Shown here: positions 1-9,229 of the stretch, in pieces | How the letters are laid out: each line of letters opens with the position of its first letter | Position numbering within the stretch: the first letter of the stretch is position 1 | Assembly: GCA_026392155.1 (NCBI GenBank) | Contig: JAPLCP010000054.1 | Coordinates: 1-64,000 of the forward strand | Length of the DNA: 64,000 bases | Source of the DNA: Armatimonadota bacterium | GTDB taxonomy: Bacteria; Armatimonadota; Armatimonadia; Armatimonadales; Armatimonadaceae | Direction: 5' to 3' | The notes under the pieces: generated by a model | Database searches by the model: none | What the model was told of the DNA's origin: nothing | What the model saw: the letters and a program-made list of their open reading frames with translations, nothing else | Program-made: the position numbers and the translations under genes

Positions 1-1
1 A

Positions 2-1579
<1,578 letters not shown>

Positions 1580-1580
1580 A

Positions 1581-1637
1581 GCCCTCCTCCCCCGGCCCCT
1601 CCTCCCAATCCTGGGAGGAAGGGTGGGGGAGGGGAGA
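1581..1637. repeat. C/G-rich palindromic element, copy 1
   Basis: Directly after ppdK a polypyrimidine run folds back on a polypurine run; the inner stem TCCTCCCA/TGGGAGGA is clear. The first 26 bases are identical to positions 37950-37975, which lie inside a coding sequence, and a related hairpin sits at 29900-29929. It may serve as the ppdK terminator, although no T-run follows. The rest of the gap to 1888 holds the hairpin-rich repeat at 1783-1831 and the vapB promoter; no gene was seen there. Confidence 0.7.
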
Positions 1638-1782
1638 GATTGCGGAGAAAGGCTGGAGGCGTTTGCCTCTGGCCTTTCTGTTTTGTGGGCCTGCTGTTCA
1701 TCGGGTGGCTAAAGCGACCCGCCGGGTACCCTTTGGGTGGTCGGCAAGAACCATAAATGGGCCTCCAGACACGGAGAGCTTC

Positions 1783-1831
1783 AGCGGGCTTTAGCCTGCT
1801 TGCCGAAACAGCGGGCCGCTTTAGCCGCCCG
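1783..1831. repeat. 49-bp direct repeat left of vapBC
   Basis: The segment is 42/49 identical by eye to 2656-2704; the first 23 bases are identical. It contains two short dyads around the tetranucleotide TTTA: AGCGGGC/GCCTGCT and GCGGGC/GCCCGC. The two copies bracket the toxin-antitoxin pair at 1889-2667, with matching ends 873 bases apart. Confidence 0.75.
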
Positions 1832-1843
1832 CAACCACGCCCG

Positions 1844-1871
1844 TTGATGTGCCCGTCCTCGGCGATATAAT
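1844..1871 (+). promoter_or_regulatory. Sigma-70-type promoter of vapBC
   Basis: TTGATG (1844-1849), 16-base spacer, TATAAT (1866-1871). The strong Shine-Dalgarno AGGAGG at 1877-1882 lies 6 bases before the ATG at 1889, so this transcript has a short leader, unlike many genes in the window. Confidence 0.7.
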
Positions 1872-1888
1872 GCCACAGGAGGTGCCGT

Positions 1889-2209
1889 ATGAGCGTTACA
1901 ATTGAGCTATCCGCCGAAACTACCGCGCGACTGCGAACACAGGCTGCCATGGTCGGGCTGGGGCTGGATGTCTATGTCGCACAACTGGTAGAGCGAAGTA
2001 GCGAGGGATCGCCGCTAGATCGAGCCTTGCGAACCTTAATGGAACGTACGCCTGACGAGCGCACCGCACTGCGCACCGCGATACTTGCCGCTTCACGACC
2101 TGCTAAGCCCTTGCTAGAGGGGAAGACTTTAGAGGAACTGGTAGTCGGAACCTGGCCCGGTGACGAATCCGATGCCGTGGTAGACGCCGCACTCAAAGAG
2201 CTCTCCTGA
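1889..2209 (+). CDS. Antitoxin of a VapBC-like module
   Basis: A 106-residue protein starting at ATG 1889 behind AGGAGG. The N-terminal segment (MSVTIELSAETTARLRTQAA) looks like a short ribbon-helix-helix-type DNA-binding or dimerisation region, followed by an acidic tail that could bind the toxin. Its TGA overlaps the ATG of the PIN gene (TGATG at 2207-2211), the coupling usual for type II modules, in which the antitoxin represses its own promoter and neutralises the toxin. The family was not identified; the role is inferred mainly from size and position. The unit lies between two 49-bp direct repeats. Confidence 0.65.
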   Translation: MSVTIELSAETTARLRTQAAMVGLGLDVYVAQLVERSSEGSPLDRALRTLMERTPDERTALRTAILAASRPAKPLLEGKTLEELVVGTWPGDESDAVVDAALKELS

Positions 2210-2667
2210 TGGCAAAGCCTCTCTACCTCCTCGATACCAATATCCTGGTTCATGCCTGCCGTCGCGATAGCTCGTGGGAAACGATCAAGGAACAATTCGA
2301 CCCCATGATGGCTGAGCCCCACCCGGTCTATAGCTTCGTCACGGACGGCGAGCTGCGCTCGCTGGCGCTCCAGTGGAGCTGGGGTGAGGACAAGATTGAG
2401 CAAATGGAGTATGTCCTCCAGTATTTTCTCCGGGCTACACTAGAAACCGCAGGCATAATCGAAGCCTACGCCACACTGGATGCACTCAGCCGTCGCCTCG
2501 GCTTCAAGATGGGCAAGAACGACCTCTGGATTGCTGCTACGGCTTATTGTCTGGATGCAACCCTACTCACGGAAGACGCAGATTTTGATTTTTTGAACGG
2601 CGTGTTGCTTGATGTCGTTCGTGTGAATGGAGATATTCGTAGCGCACCGGAGCCGAGCGGGCTTTAG
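2209..2667 (+). CDS. PIN-domain toxin (VapC-like ribonuclease)
   Basis: A 152-residue PIN domain. The N-terminal LLDTNILVHA carries the first acidic metal ligand, MGKNDLWIAATA the central Asp, and LLTEDADFDFL the C-terminal acidic pair. VapC toxins are Mg-dependent endoribonucleases that cut tRNA or rRNA when freed from the antitoxin. The gene overlaps the antitoxin stop. Its last four codons and its TAG lie inside the 23-base perfect part of the downstream repeat (2656-2704), so the repeat supplies the C-terminus. Whether an earlier C-terminus was replaced cannot be told from the sequence alone. Confidence 0.85.
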   Translation: MAKPLYLLDTNILVHACRRDSSWETIKEQFDPMMAEPHPVYSFVTDGELRSLALQWSWGEDKIEQMEYVLQYFLRATLETAGIIEAYATLDALSRRLGFKMGKNDLWIAATAYCLDATLLTEDADFDFLNGVLLDVVRVNGDIRSAPEPSGL

Positions 2668-2704
2668 CCTGCTTGCCGCACCCGCGGGCCCATTTATGCG
2701 CCCG
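2656..2704. repeat. 49-bp direct repeat right of vapBC
   Basis: Second copy of the element at 1783-1831. It overlaps the last 12 bases of the PIN gene and supplies its stop codon at 2665-2667. The right part again forms a GCGGGC...GCCCG dyad. Confidence 0.75.
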
Positions 2705-2769
2705 TGCTTCGACGGGTGTGAAGAAGGAGAGCGAGTACAAGCGGCGGGGATTAGGGGGATCGGAGCGGA

Positions 2770-3198
2770 CTAGGTGCCGCTCCAGTCCTCCGCAAGAAGC
2801 TCAGGCACCTTCCCAAAGTGGGCGAGGTTGCGGGTCAGAACCGTCGCCTCGTTTGCCAGAGCGATAGCGGCGATCTTCAAGTCCATCGTCCCGACCCGGA
2901 CTTTGGCTCGCTGAAGCTGCTCGAAAATATCGGCGGCTCCGGTGTCGAACGAGAGAAGTGGGATGCCCTCGAAGGTCTTGATATGAAGTTCGAGGCGAGA
3001 GTAGGCAGACAATAGTCGCTCACGCGTATCAGCGCGGGCGGCACGCTCTAGCCAGCCACGCATCTGCTCTTCATAGTTCACCACCGTGGTGAAGATACGC
3101 TCCTGAGGAATCCGCTCCAGTCTCATCTGAAGCGTGATAGAGTCTGCGCTATCCCACTCCAGCAAGCTGAGGTGATCGGTATCCAGGACGTAGATCAA
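2770..3198 (-). CDS. PIN-domain toxin, second module
   Basis: A 142-residue PIN-domain protein: IYVLDTDHLSLLE at the N-terminus gives the first Asp, VGTMDLKIAAIALA the central Asp, and TVLTRNLAHFGKVP is the typical VapC end. The start is TTG at 3198-3196, overlapping the TGA of the upstream antitoxin (TTGA); this tight coupling supports the unusual start codon. The expected activity is Mg-dependent RNA cleavage. The sequence is clearly different from the PIN protein at 2209-2667, so the two modules are not a recent duplication. Confidence 0.82.
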   Translation of the reverse strand: MIYVLDTDHLSLLEWDSADSITLQMRLERIPQERIFTTVVNYEEQMRGWLERAARADTRERLLSAYSRLELHIKTFEGIPLLSFDTGAADIFEQLQRAKVRVGTMDLKIAAIALANEATVLTRNLAHFGKVPELLAEDWSGT

Positions 3199-3392
3199 GC
3201 CGCCGGGTCTTCTTTCGGACGAAGTGACTCGCGGTACTCACGCCCTAGGCGCTCCGCTTCCGTGAACTCAGGGTCATCTTTATAGACCCCCACAATCTTT
3301 TTCCACCAGGCAGGCTTGGGGGAGGTAGGGGCAAGGGTTTCTATTTTCTGCTCCAGAATCGCCACACGTTCCTCTAAGGTACTCGTTGCCAT
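3195..3392 (-). CDS. Small antitoxin-like protein of the second PIN module
   Basis: A 65-residue protein with a short N-terminal coiled-coil (STLEERVAILEQKIETL) and a C-terminal part of the type WWKKIVGVYKDDPEFTEAE. Such VapB-like partners precede PIN toxins in cyanobacteria and related phyla (family knowledge). The ATG at 3392 has GAGGAG upstream and a -10 TAGAAT at 3419-3414 on the minus strand. It overlaps the toxin start by four bases. The antitoxin role is inferred from this position. Confidence 0.7.
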   Translation of the reverse strand: MATSTLEERVAILEQKIETLAPTSPKPAWWKKIVGVYKDDPEFTEAERLGREYRESLRPKEDPAA

Positions 3393-3489
3393 ATTCGTTC
3401 TCTCTCCTCGTCCATTCTACCGTACGGGAAGCGCCCCCGAGTACCCTTTGGGTGCGGATGATTTCCATCCTGGCTTGCGGGATAATCGG

Positions 3490-5370
3490 TTAGACTAGCG
3501 CCTCAGCATCGGCGGCGGTTTGTTCCCAATCGGCGAGTTTAGCCTCCAGCTGACCGCTAAGCTTCGTGTGCTCTGCCGCCAGCGTGATCGCATCGCCCTC
3601 GCCCGACGCCAGCGCGGCCTCGACGGTAGCAAGCTCTGTCTCTAGCTTTCCGATCTCCTCTTCCAGAGCCGCAACCCGCTTCTGGAGCCGCGCCCGCTCC
3701 TTGGAGAGCTGGAAGGCATTGGCTTTTATGGGCTCAGGCTCGGCTTTGCGCCGGGTCGTAGGAGCTGTGGGGAGAGGTGTCGCTTTCGTCGCCCGGTAGA
3801 CTGCGTAGCTGCCCTCATGAAGCGCGACTTTCCCATCGCCCTCAAAGGCCAGCGTGTGGTCGGTTACGGCATCGAGCAAGGCGCGGTCATGGCTGACAAC
3901 GAGCAGCGTGCTGGGAAACGCCTTCAGGGCATCGGTGAGCGCGTCGCAGCTCCAGACATCTAAGTGGTTGGTCGGCTCATCGAGGATCAGTACGTTGGCA
4001 GGTGAGAGCACCATCAGCGCCATACGAAGCTTGCTCCGCTCGCCGCCTGAGAGCGCGGAGATCGGCTTGAAGACATCGTCACCCGTGAAGAGAAACTTCG
4101 CCAAGTGGCTTCGTGCCTCCGCAATGGTCTGCCCCGAGCGCTCGTAGAACGCCTCCAGAACCGTCTCCTCTCCCTCGAAATCGTCTTCGTCCTGGCGGTG
4201 TACAGCAACCGTCACACCATGCCCGAGCTTCAGAAACCCTGAGTCGAGCGGCTGCTCACCTAGAAGGATCTCTAGCATCGTGGTCTTGCCCGTGCCATTA
4301 GGGCCCACAATCCCGATCTTCTGGCCGCGACGCAGGATAAAGTCCGCTTTATCGAGGATCGGCTTGCTGCCAAAGCTCTTGGACGCCTTCTCTGCCACCA
4401 CCACGTTCTCACCGCTCCGCCCTGAGCTGGCGAGCTTTGCCTTTACCCCCTGCGCCTCTGCATCGGGGCGCTCCAGGCGCTCCAGTCTATCGAGCCGCTT
4501 CTGCCTGCCCATCGCGATGCGCGTGTTCTGCCCGGCTTTATTGCGCCGAATGTACTCCTCCGTGCGGGCGATCTCGGCCTGCTGGCGCTGGTAGAGCTCT
4601 AGCTGCTCGGCCCGCACTCGCTCGCGCTTCTCCTTGTAGAACGCATAGCCGCCGGAGTAGGGGGTGACGCCAGTCGCCTCCACATCCCAGATCGCATTGG
4701 CCGTGTTCTCTAAAAAGCGCCGGTCGTGCGAGACTAGCAAGACGGCACCGGGGAAGCGCTGCAAAAATCCCTCCAGCCACTCCACGGCGCGAATGTCTAA
4801 ATGGTTGGTCGGCTCATCGAGCGCCAGCACATCGGGCGTGGTGGCCAGCAGCTTTGCCATCGAGAGCCGGGTCTTCTCGCCGCCCGAGAGCACCGAGACA
4901 GGCTTGTCCCAGTCTTTCTCGGGGAGCCCCATCGCCTCCAAAGACGCCAGCAGTGATGCCCGCGCCGACTCTCCACCAGAGAACTCGTAGCGGTCCTGGG
5001 CCGCGCCGTAGGCATCGAGCAAGTCCTCGTTCTCCGGCTCGCTTGCCAGTGCAAGCTCCGTCTCACGCAAGTGCGCCTCCGCATCGGCCACACTCGCTAG
5101 GGCCGTCTCCGCCTCCTCTAAGATCGTCTTAGACTCATCCAGCCGTGCAATCTGCGAGAGATAGCCAATCCGCACGCCCCGCGCCACCCGGATATTGCCG
5201 CGCGTCGGCTCCTCAATGCCTAGAAGCAGCCGCAGCAGGGTCGTCTTCCCGCCGCCGTTCTTGCCCACAATCCCTACTTTCTCTCCCCGCGCCAGGCGCA
5301 GCGAGATGCCATCGAGAATCGTGTGAGGGCCGTAGTCTTTACCAAGTTCAGAGATTGTAATGAGGCTCAT
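3490..5370 (-). CDS. uup: ABC-F ATPase, Uup-like
   Basis: A 626-residue soluble protein with two ABC ATPase domains and no membrane segments. Walker A motifs GKNGGGKTTLL and GPNGTGKTTML, signature LSGGE in both halves, and Walker B runs ending LDEPTNHLD in both. The two domains are joined by the long charged ABC-F linker, and the C-terminus (from about residue 555) is a coiled coil like the DNA-binding tail of Uup. ABC-F proteins act on ribosomes; Uup is linked to ribosome assembly and transposon excision. Uup fits better than EttA because of the C-terminal coiled coil. The ATG at 5370 follows a -10-like TAAAAT by nine bases with no Shine-Dalgarno. Confidence 0.9.
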   Translation of the reverse strand: MSLITISELGKDYGPHTILDGISLRLARGEKVGIVGKNGGGKTTLLRLLLGIEEPTRGNIRVARGVRIGYLSQIARLDESKTILEEAETALASVADAEAHLRETELALASEPENEDLLDAYGAAQDRYEFSGGESARASLLASLEAMGLPEKDWDKPVSVLSGGEKTRLSMAKLLATTPDVLALDEPTNHLDIRAVEWLEGFLQRFPGAVLLVSHDRRFLENTANAIWDVEATGVTPYSGGYAFYKEKRERVRAEQLELYQRQQAEIARTEEYIRRNKAGQNTRIAMGRQKRLDRLERLERPDAEAQGVKAKLASSGRSGENVVVAEKASKSFGSKPILDKADFILRRGQKIGIVGPNGTGKTTMLEILLGEQPLDSGFLKLGHGVTVAVHRQDEDDFEGEETVLEAFYERSGQTIAEARSHLAKFLFTGDDVFKPISALSGGERSKLRMALMVLSPANVLILDEPTNHLDVWSCDALTDALKAFPSTLLVVSHDRALLDAVTDHTLAFEGDGKVALHEGSYAVYRATKATPLPTAPTTRRKAEPEPIKANAFQLSKERARLQKRVAALEEEIGKLETELATVEAALASGEGDAITLAAEHTKLSGQLEAKLADWEQTAADAEALV

Positions 5371-5379
5371 GCAGAGCGC

Positions 5380-5385
5380 ATTTTA
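5380..5385 (-). promoter_or_regulatory. -10-like box close to the ABC-F start
   Basis: TAAAAT on the minus strand ends nine bases before the ATG at 5370, giving a predicted leader of about two bases. Confidence 0.45.
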
Positions 5386-5444
5386 CCGCGAATCGAGCCG
5401 CCCAATGGAATTAGGCGTCAAGGTAGCCTCGTCCCTCGGCTGCA

Positions 5445-5494
5445 AAGCCCGTGCCGGGCTACACCACAGCAAACCCTCAGCCCGGCACGGGCTT
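5445..5494. repeat. Perfect 16-bp inverted repeat
   Basis: AAGCCCGTGCCGGGCT (5445-5460) and its exact reverse complement (5479-5494) flank an 18-base loop. A second dyad, CCGGTT/AACCGG, follows at about 5519-5532. It lies between the divergent ABC-F gene and the small gene at 5559. No T-run follows, so it is more likely a REP-like element than a terminator. Confidence 0.7.
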
Positions 5495-5546
5495 CGCGGC
5501 ACTTGCGCCGTTGCAGACGCCGGTTTTCAACCGGTGGCCTTGGCGG

Positions 5547-5552
5547 TATAAT
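5547..5552 (+). promoter_or_regulatory. -10 box six bases before a start codon (leaderless type)
   Basis: A consensus TATAAT is followed by six bases and the ATG at 5559, so transcription is expected to start at or next to the A of the start codon. Confidence 0.6.
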
Positions 5553-5558
5553 TTGCCC

Positions 5559-5795
5559 ATGACGACCGCCCGCGCCGACGGTGAAATCATTGACCTGCTC
5601 GCCACCGCGCCGCATGTTCTGGAGTTCAAACCCCGCGACGAAGCCCGTGCCCGTGTCTGGGACTTGGTAGCCCATGAAAAATCCAGCACCCTTACCGACG
5701 AAGAAAAGAGCGAATTAGATCACTACGCCCAGTTCGAGCATCTCATGCGCCTCGTCAAAGCCCGCGCCCGAAAACACCTCCAGCAAGCCGCATGA
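5559..5795 (+). CDS. Small hypothetical protein
   Basis: A 78-residue acidic helical protein without signal peptide or membrane segment; not recognised. The start at ATG 5559 (MTTARADGEIIDLL) is chosen because TATAAT lies exactly six bases upstream. The longer in-frame reading back to 5451 would run through the inverted repeat. The C-terminal half (DEEKSELDHYAQFEHLMRLV) is probably one amphipathic helix, resembling small proteins with repeated charged helices found beside toxin genes, but no function can be assigned. Confidence 0.65.
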   Translation: MTTARADGEIIDLLATAPHVLEFKPRDEARARVWDLVAHEKSSTLTDEEKSELDHYAQFEHLMRLVKARARKHLQQAA

Positions 5796-5829
5796 GTGTC
5801 ACTTATATCTCAGCCGTGTTGCAAAAGGC

Positions 5830-5835
5830 TAGAAT
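5830..5835 (+). promoter_or_regulatory. -10 box five bases before a start codon
   Basis: TAGAAT is followed by five bases and the ATG at 5841. This decides between ATG 5841 and the GTG at 5796 that abuts the previous gene. Confidence 0.5.
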
Positions 5836-5840
5836 TAAAA

Positions 5841-6494
5841 ATGGATATTGATCGAGCAGTGCCCACTTTCTCGGCCATAGAATATAACATTACAGGATAT
5901 GTCCGTGTGGGACTCGCCTTGGAGACGCTTCCCACCTTCCTATCCGAAGCGGAGAAAATTGCGCTAACCTGTCAGTGCCAGCGGCGTCCTCTCCTAACGC
6001 GAACGAAGCCAACGTACATCCCGGTGGATTGGCAGAATCGTTTTTTCTGGGAGGAGGAGGCACTACGCCTGCTGCTTGAACTATTGGACGATCTGGGTAG
6101 CTCCGATCAACAGGCATCCAGAGCGCTTAGTATGGTAATCCAATCGCTCGATTTTCTCTGGGATATTCCTGATCACTACACTCCTCCCTCCGATGCACCT
6201 CCGATGGGGCCGATGCTCTCGATTGTGTGGGTCGGGCTAGAGGTCGTCTCGTGGGAGTCTGCTGAATTGCTCTCCGCACACCCTGAGGCAAGCGCCGAGG
6301 GAGTCTTTCACCCCATGGAGGCAACGGGAACAGGCAACCATGATGGCTTGTGGGAATTAGGAGCACTCGCTGGTTTTCTGCCGCTTCTTCGCCAAAACAA
6401 CGCGCCCTTCGAGAACATGAGAATGCACCTGGAAGCACTCTGGTGGGAGTTTTACCCACCGGTTGAAAGTAGCGCTACTGAATCCCTGGAGTAG
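5841..6494 (+). CDS. Hypothetical protein
   Basis: A 217-residue soluble protein from ATG 5841; an alternative GTG at 5796 would couple it to the previous gene. It is acidic and rich in Leu and Trp, with segments such as RFFWEEEALRLLLELLDDLG and the Pro/Met-rich PPMGPMLSIVWVGLEVVSWE. There is no signal peptide, no membrane span and no catalytic signature. It was not recognised. Its 3' end overlaps, tail to tail, the truncated DUF4062 gene on the other strand by 20 bases. Lying near broken and toxin-antitoxin genes, it could be accessory or an immunity-type protein, but that is a guess. Confidence 0.6.
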   Translation: MDIDRAVPTFSAIEYNITGYVRVGLALETLPTFLSEAEKIALTCQCQRRPLLTRTKPTYIPVDWQNRFFWEEEALRLLLELLDDLGSSDQQASRALSMVIQSLDFLWDIPDHYTPPSDAPPMGPMLSIVWVGLEVVSWESAELLSAHPEASAEGVFHPMEATGTGNHDGLWELGALAGFLPLLRQNNAPFENMRMHLEALWWEFYPPVESSATESLE

Positions 6495-6708
6495 TGGAGC
6501 CGTAGCGGTGGGCGATGAGGACGACGTAGTAGTCGCTCTGATCTATCTGGCGCTGGATGATCTTCCATTGCTCCTTATCGGCGGCGCTGAACTGCTCCAT
6601 GCCGACGGGGATATGGCCCATTTCGAGGATGGTGCGCATGACCTGCTGGCGTTCTTCAATGAGATCGACGTAGGTGGAACTGACGAAGATTTGATACTTT
6701 TTGTCCAT
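6475..6708 (-). pseudogene. Truncated DUF4062 gene
   Basis: A 77-residue frame beginning MDKKYQIFVSSTYVDLIEER and ending RYGSTTPGIQ. This is the N-terminal part of DUF4062, a TIR-like/Rossmann-type domain found at the front of much larger, often STAND-type proteins. In the family the text continues after GSTTP with a conserved region; here a stop comes three codons later, and the sequence merges with the 3' end of the gene on the other strand. The upstream part of the long open frame (6709-7146) is not protein-like. It is read as a remnant left by a deletion or insertion; a short standalone form is possible but unlikely. Confidence 0.6.
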
Positions 6709-6889
6709 TGGAATGCGGCCTGTGTCGGTCGTGGTTGGCTCGGCGAGGAGTTTGAAATTCCTCGCGGGAGACGCTTCGCACCGAACGTCCTGCCGGACGG
6801 ATGAGGTGCCCGTGAGGGCATTCGGCGTTGAAATGAGTCTGGCATGGTTCTTGTATTTTCTCACTTTTTGTAGAGTGGGAGAAAAGAAC

Positions 6890-7642
6890 ATGAAAAGAAT
6901 CGTATTTTTAGCGCTGGTAGGTTTGGTGGCCGCCCGTTCACACGCACAGTCTCTCACTACCGTACCCAGTGCCAACGCCGCCGTTGAAGGTAGTAATGGG
7001 CTTAGTACCATGATCCGGTCCCTGCCCCGCAGTTTGCAAACCGTAATCAGCGCCTCAGAGCTGACCTCGGTGCTCAATGGACAGATCACCGGACTGACAT
7101 TTCGGTTAGATAATACAGCGTTTACAGCACAGCCGGGTGCTGCCATTAACTTTGCAAACTACGATATTTATCTTGGGCAGGCGGCAACCACGCCAAGTAC
7201 GCTGAGCAACACGTTTTCTAGTAACTACGTTCCTGGGACGAAGACGCAAGTGCGCGGTGGTGCGCTGAGTCTGGCATCAGGTTACTTCCCACGCACCAAC
7301 CCGGCGGGGCCAAATGACTTTGCGGCGATTATCGGCTTCAACTTGTTGGGAGGGAACTACAGCTACACCGGGGGTAACCTTGTGGTAGAGCTGACTCATA
7401 CAGGAAACGGCGCGACGGACTTTGGACTCGATGCACAGACGAATAGTGCTCAGGTCGCGTCGGTTGGTTCTGTTGGGTACAACGCCGCGACAGCGGATGG
7501 GATCAACGCCTCCTTAGCACCTGTGATGCGCTTGCAGTTCACTCCTGCGATGACAGCGGCACCTGAGCCAGGAACGCTGGCGTTACTGGGAATGGGAGCG
7601 CTTGGTCTAGGACTGGCGCGTCGTCGGGCGCGACAGGCGTAG
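6890..7642 (+). CDS. PEP-CTERM sorting-domain protein
   Basis: A 250-residue secreted protein. The ATG at 6890 follows GGGAG. It has a signal peptide (MKRIVFLALVGLVAARSHAQ), a beta-rich Ser/Thr/Asn/Gly body, and a C-terminal tail APEPGTLALLGMGALGLGLA followed by RRRARQ, the tripartite PEP-CTERM signal. Such proteins are exported, cut by an exosortase at the PEP motif and attached to the surface or exopolysaccharide. No exosortase gene is in the window. The last 36 bases overlap the convergent glycosyltransferase gene. Confidence 0.85.
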   Translation: MKRIVFLALVGLVAARSHAQSLTTVPSANAAVEGSNGLSTMIRSLPRSLQTVISASELTSVLNGQITGLTFRLDNTAFTAQPGAAINFANYDIYLGQAATTPSTLSNTFSSNYVPGTKTQVRGGALSLASGYFPRTNPAGPNDFAAIIGFNLLGGNYSYTGGNLVVELTHTGNGATDFGLDAQTNSAQVASVGSVGYNAATADGINASLAPVMRLQFTPAMTAAPEPGTLALLGMGALGLGLARRRARQA

Positions 7643-8323
7643 TCGCCAGACCATCCCAACCGCTTCAAAGACGATCCGCTTGCTCATCTTCGACACGCCG
7701 TCCACGCGATCCGTGAAGACGATGGGCACTTCGGTGGCACGAAAGCCTGCTTGGAGCGCTCGCCAGGTCATCTCGATCTGGAACGAGTAGCCGTTGGAGC
7801 GGATCTCGGGCAGGTTCACGGCTTCCAGCGCAGGCCGTCGCCAGCACTTGAAGCCTCCGGTGAGGTCTTGCAAAGAGAGCCCCAGAATCGTGCGGGCGTA
7901 GAGGCAGCCACCGCGTGAGAGAATCCGGCGGCTCAGCCCCCAGTTCACCGTGCCCCCGCCCGTAACATAGCGGGATCCGATTACCAGATCGGCATCGGCG
8001 GCGAGCAGACGTGGGACATCGGCAGGGCTGTGGGAGAGATCCGCATCCATCTGCACCAGCCTGCTGTAGCCGTGGGACAAGCCCCAGGAAAAACCTGCCA
8101 CGTAGGCGCGCCCTAGGCCATCTTTGGTGGTGCGGTGCAGAACATGAACCTGAGGATCGCGGGCTGCAAAGCCATCCGCCATAGTCCCTGTGCCATCGGG
8201 GGAGCCATCGTCTACGATCAGCAAGTGCGCCTCAGGGACACTCTGACGAAGCTGGGAAACGAGAGTGGAGAGGTTCTCCTTTTCGTTGTACGTAGGGATG
8301 ACAATTAAAATCGAGTCGGGCAT
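7607..8323 (-). CDS. GT2 glycosyltransferase, polyprenol-phosphate mannosyltransferase-like
   Basis: A 238-residue GT-A glycosyltransferase from ATG 8323 (MPDSILIVIPTYNEKENL). It shows the nucleotide-sugar motif IVDDGSPDGTG, the metal site VQMDADLSHSP and the acceptor loop DLTGGFKCWRR with RSNGYSFQIEM, all characteristic of the DPM1/Ppm1 family, which transfers mannose or a related sugar from GDP-sugar to polyprenyl phosphate at the membrane. It is the soluble single-domain form without C-terminal membrane spans. It overlaps the PEP-CTERM gene tail to tail and is divergent from metF. A -10-like TATACT lies 12 bases before the start. Confidence 0.88.
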   Translation of the reverse strand: MPDSILIVIPTYNEKENLSTLVSQLRQSVPEAHLLIVDDGSPDGTGTMADGFAARDPQVHVLHRTTKDGLGRAYVAGFSWGLSHGYSRLVQMDADLSHSPADVPRLLAADADLVIGSRYVTGGGTVNWGLSRRILSRGGCLYARTILGLSLQDLTGGFKCWRRPALEAVNLPEIRSNGYSFQIEMTWRALQAGFRATEVPIVFTDRVDGVSKMSKRIVFEAVGMVWRLRLSRPTTRQS

Positions 8324-8351
8324 AACAATCCCACCAGTATACCGTCTGCGA

Positions 8352-8357
8352 TAGAAT
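8352..8357 (+). promoter_or_regulatory. -10-like box close to metF
   Basis: TAGAAT ends eight bases before the metF ATG at 8366, giving a predicted leader of one or two bases. Confidence 0.45.
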
Positions 8358-8365
8358 AGAGAACC

Positions 8366-9229
8366 ATGCGTATTGACGAGCTGTTTCTTTCTGGGGGCGA
8401 GCGCCCCACCATCTCTTTCGAGTTCTATCCCCCGCAAAATGATGCGGGTGCGGAGACTCTTTTCCAGACGATTCACCAGCTACAAGCGCTAAAGCCCGAC
8501 TTTATCTCGATCACGCGAACGGGCGGCGGTACGGAGCAGACTCTGGAGCTGACCCTTCGGATTCAGCGCGAGCTGGGAATTCGGACGATGTCGCATCTGA
8601 CATGTCTGCACCACAACAAAGACGAGATGGCGGCGCACCTGGCGACACTCTGGGAGGGCGGTATCCGCAATGTCTTGGCTCTGCGTGGCGATCCCGAGAA
8701 CGGCCAGCTTGTCTTTAAAGCACCCAAAAATGGGTTTGCCTATGCCAATGAGCTAGCCGCTTTTGTCGCCGCACGCCAAGATTTTTGTATCGGTGTGGCG
8801 GGCTATCCCGAAGGACATCCCCAGTGCTTGAATCGCACACGCGACATTGAGACGCTCAAGGCCAAGCTCGATGCCGGGGGACGTTTTATCATCACCCAGC
8901 TTTTCTTTGACAACGCCGATTTCTTTGTTTGGCGGGATCAGTGTCGTGTGGCAGGGATCACCGTCCCGATTGTCGCAGGTATCATTCCGATTGAAAATGT
9001 CGCCCAGATCAAGCGCTTTGTCACCCGCTGTGGTGCCAAGATTCCGCAAGAGCTGCTCCTGAAGCTAGAAGCCGTCGAAAACGATCCTGCGGCGGTCTAC
9101 GAGGTAGGGATTGGTCATGCCATCGCCCAGTGCCGCGAGCTGATAGCAGGTGGTGTGGACGGTCTTCACTTCTACACTCTTAATAAAAGCAAAGCGACGG
9201 CTCATATCTGCGCCGAGCTGGGAAACTAG
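8366..9229 (+). CDS. metF: 5,10-methylenetetrahydrofolate reductase
   Basis: A 287-residue TIM-barrel flavoprotein, close to the 296 residues of E. coli MetF. The N-terminal ISFEFYPPQNDAG contains the catalytic Glu region; RTMSHLTCLHHNKDEM, LRGDPENG and AGYPEGHPQC are conserved FAD/folate-site segments. It reduces 5,10-methylene-THF to 5-methyl-THF for methionine synthesis. The start ATG lies eight bases behind TAGAAT without a Shine-Dalgarno. Its stop overlaps by four bases the end of the convergent small membrane-protein gene. Confidence 0.93.
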   Translation: MRIDELFLSGGERPTISFEFYPPQNDAGAETLFQTIHQLQALKPDFISITRTGGGTEQTLELTLRIQRELGIRTMSHLTCLHHNKDEMAAHLATLWEGGIRNVLALRGDPENGQLVFKAPKNGFAYANELAAFVAARQDFCIGVAGYPEGHPQCLNRTRDIETLKAKLDAGGRFIITQLFFDNADFFVWRDQCRVAGITVPIVAGIIPIENVAQIKRFVTRCGAKIPQELLLKLEAVENDPAAVYEVGIGHAIAQCRELIAGGVDGLHFYTLNKSKATAHICAELGN

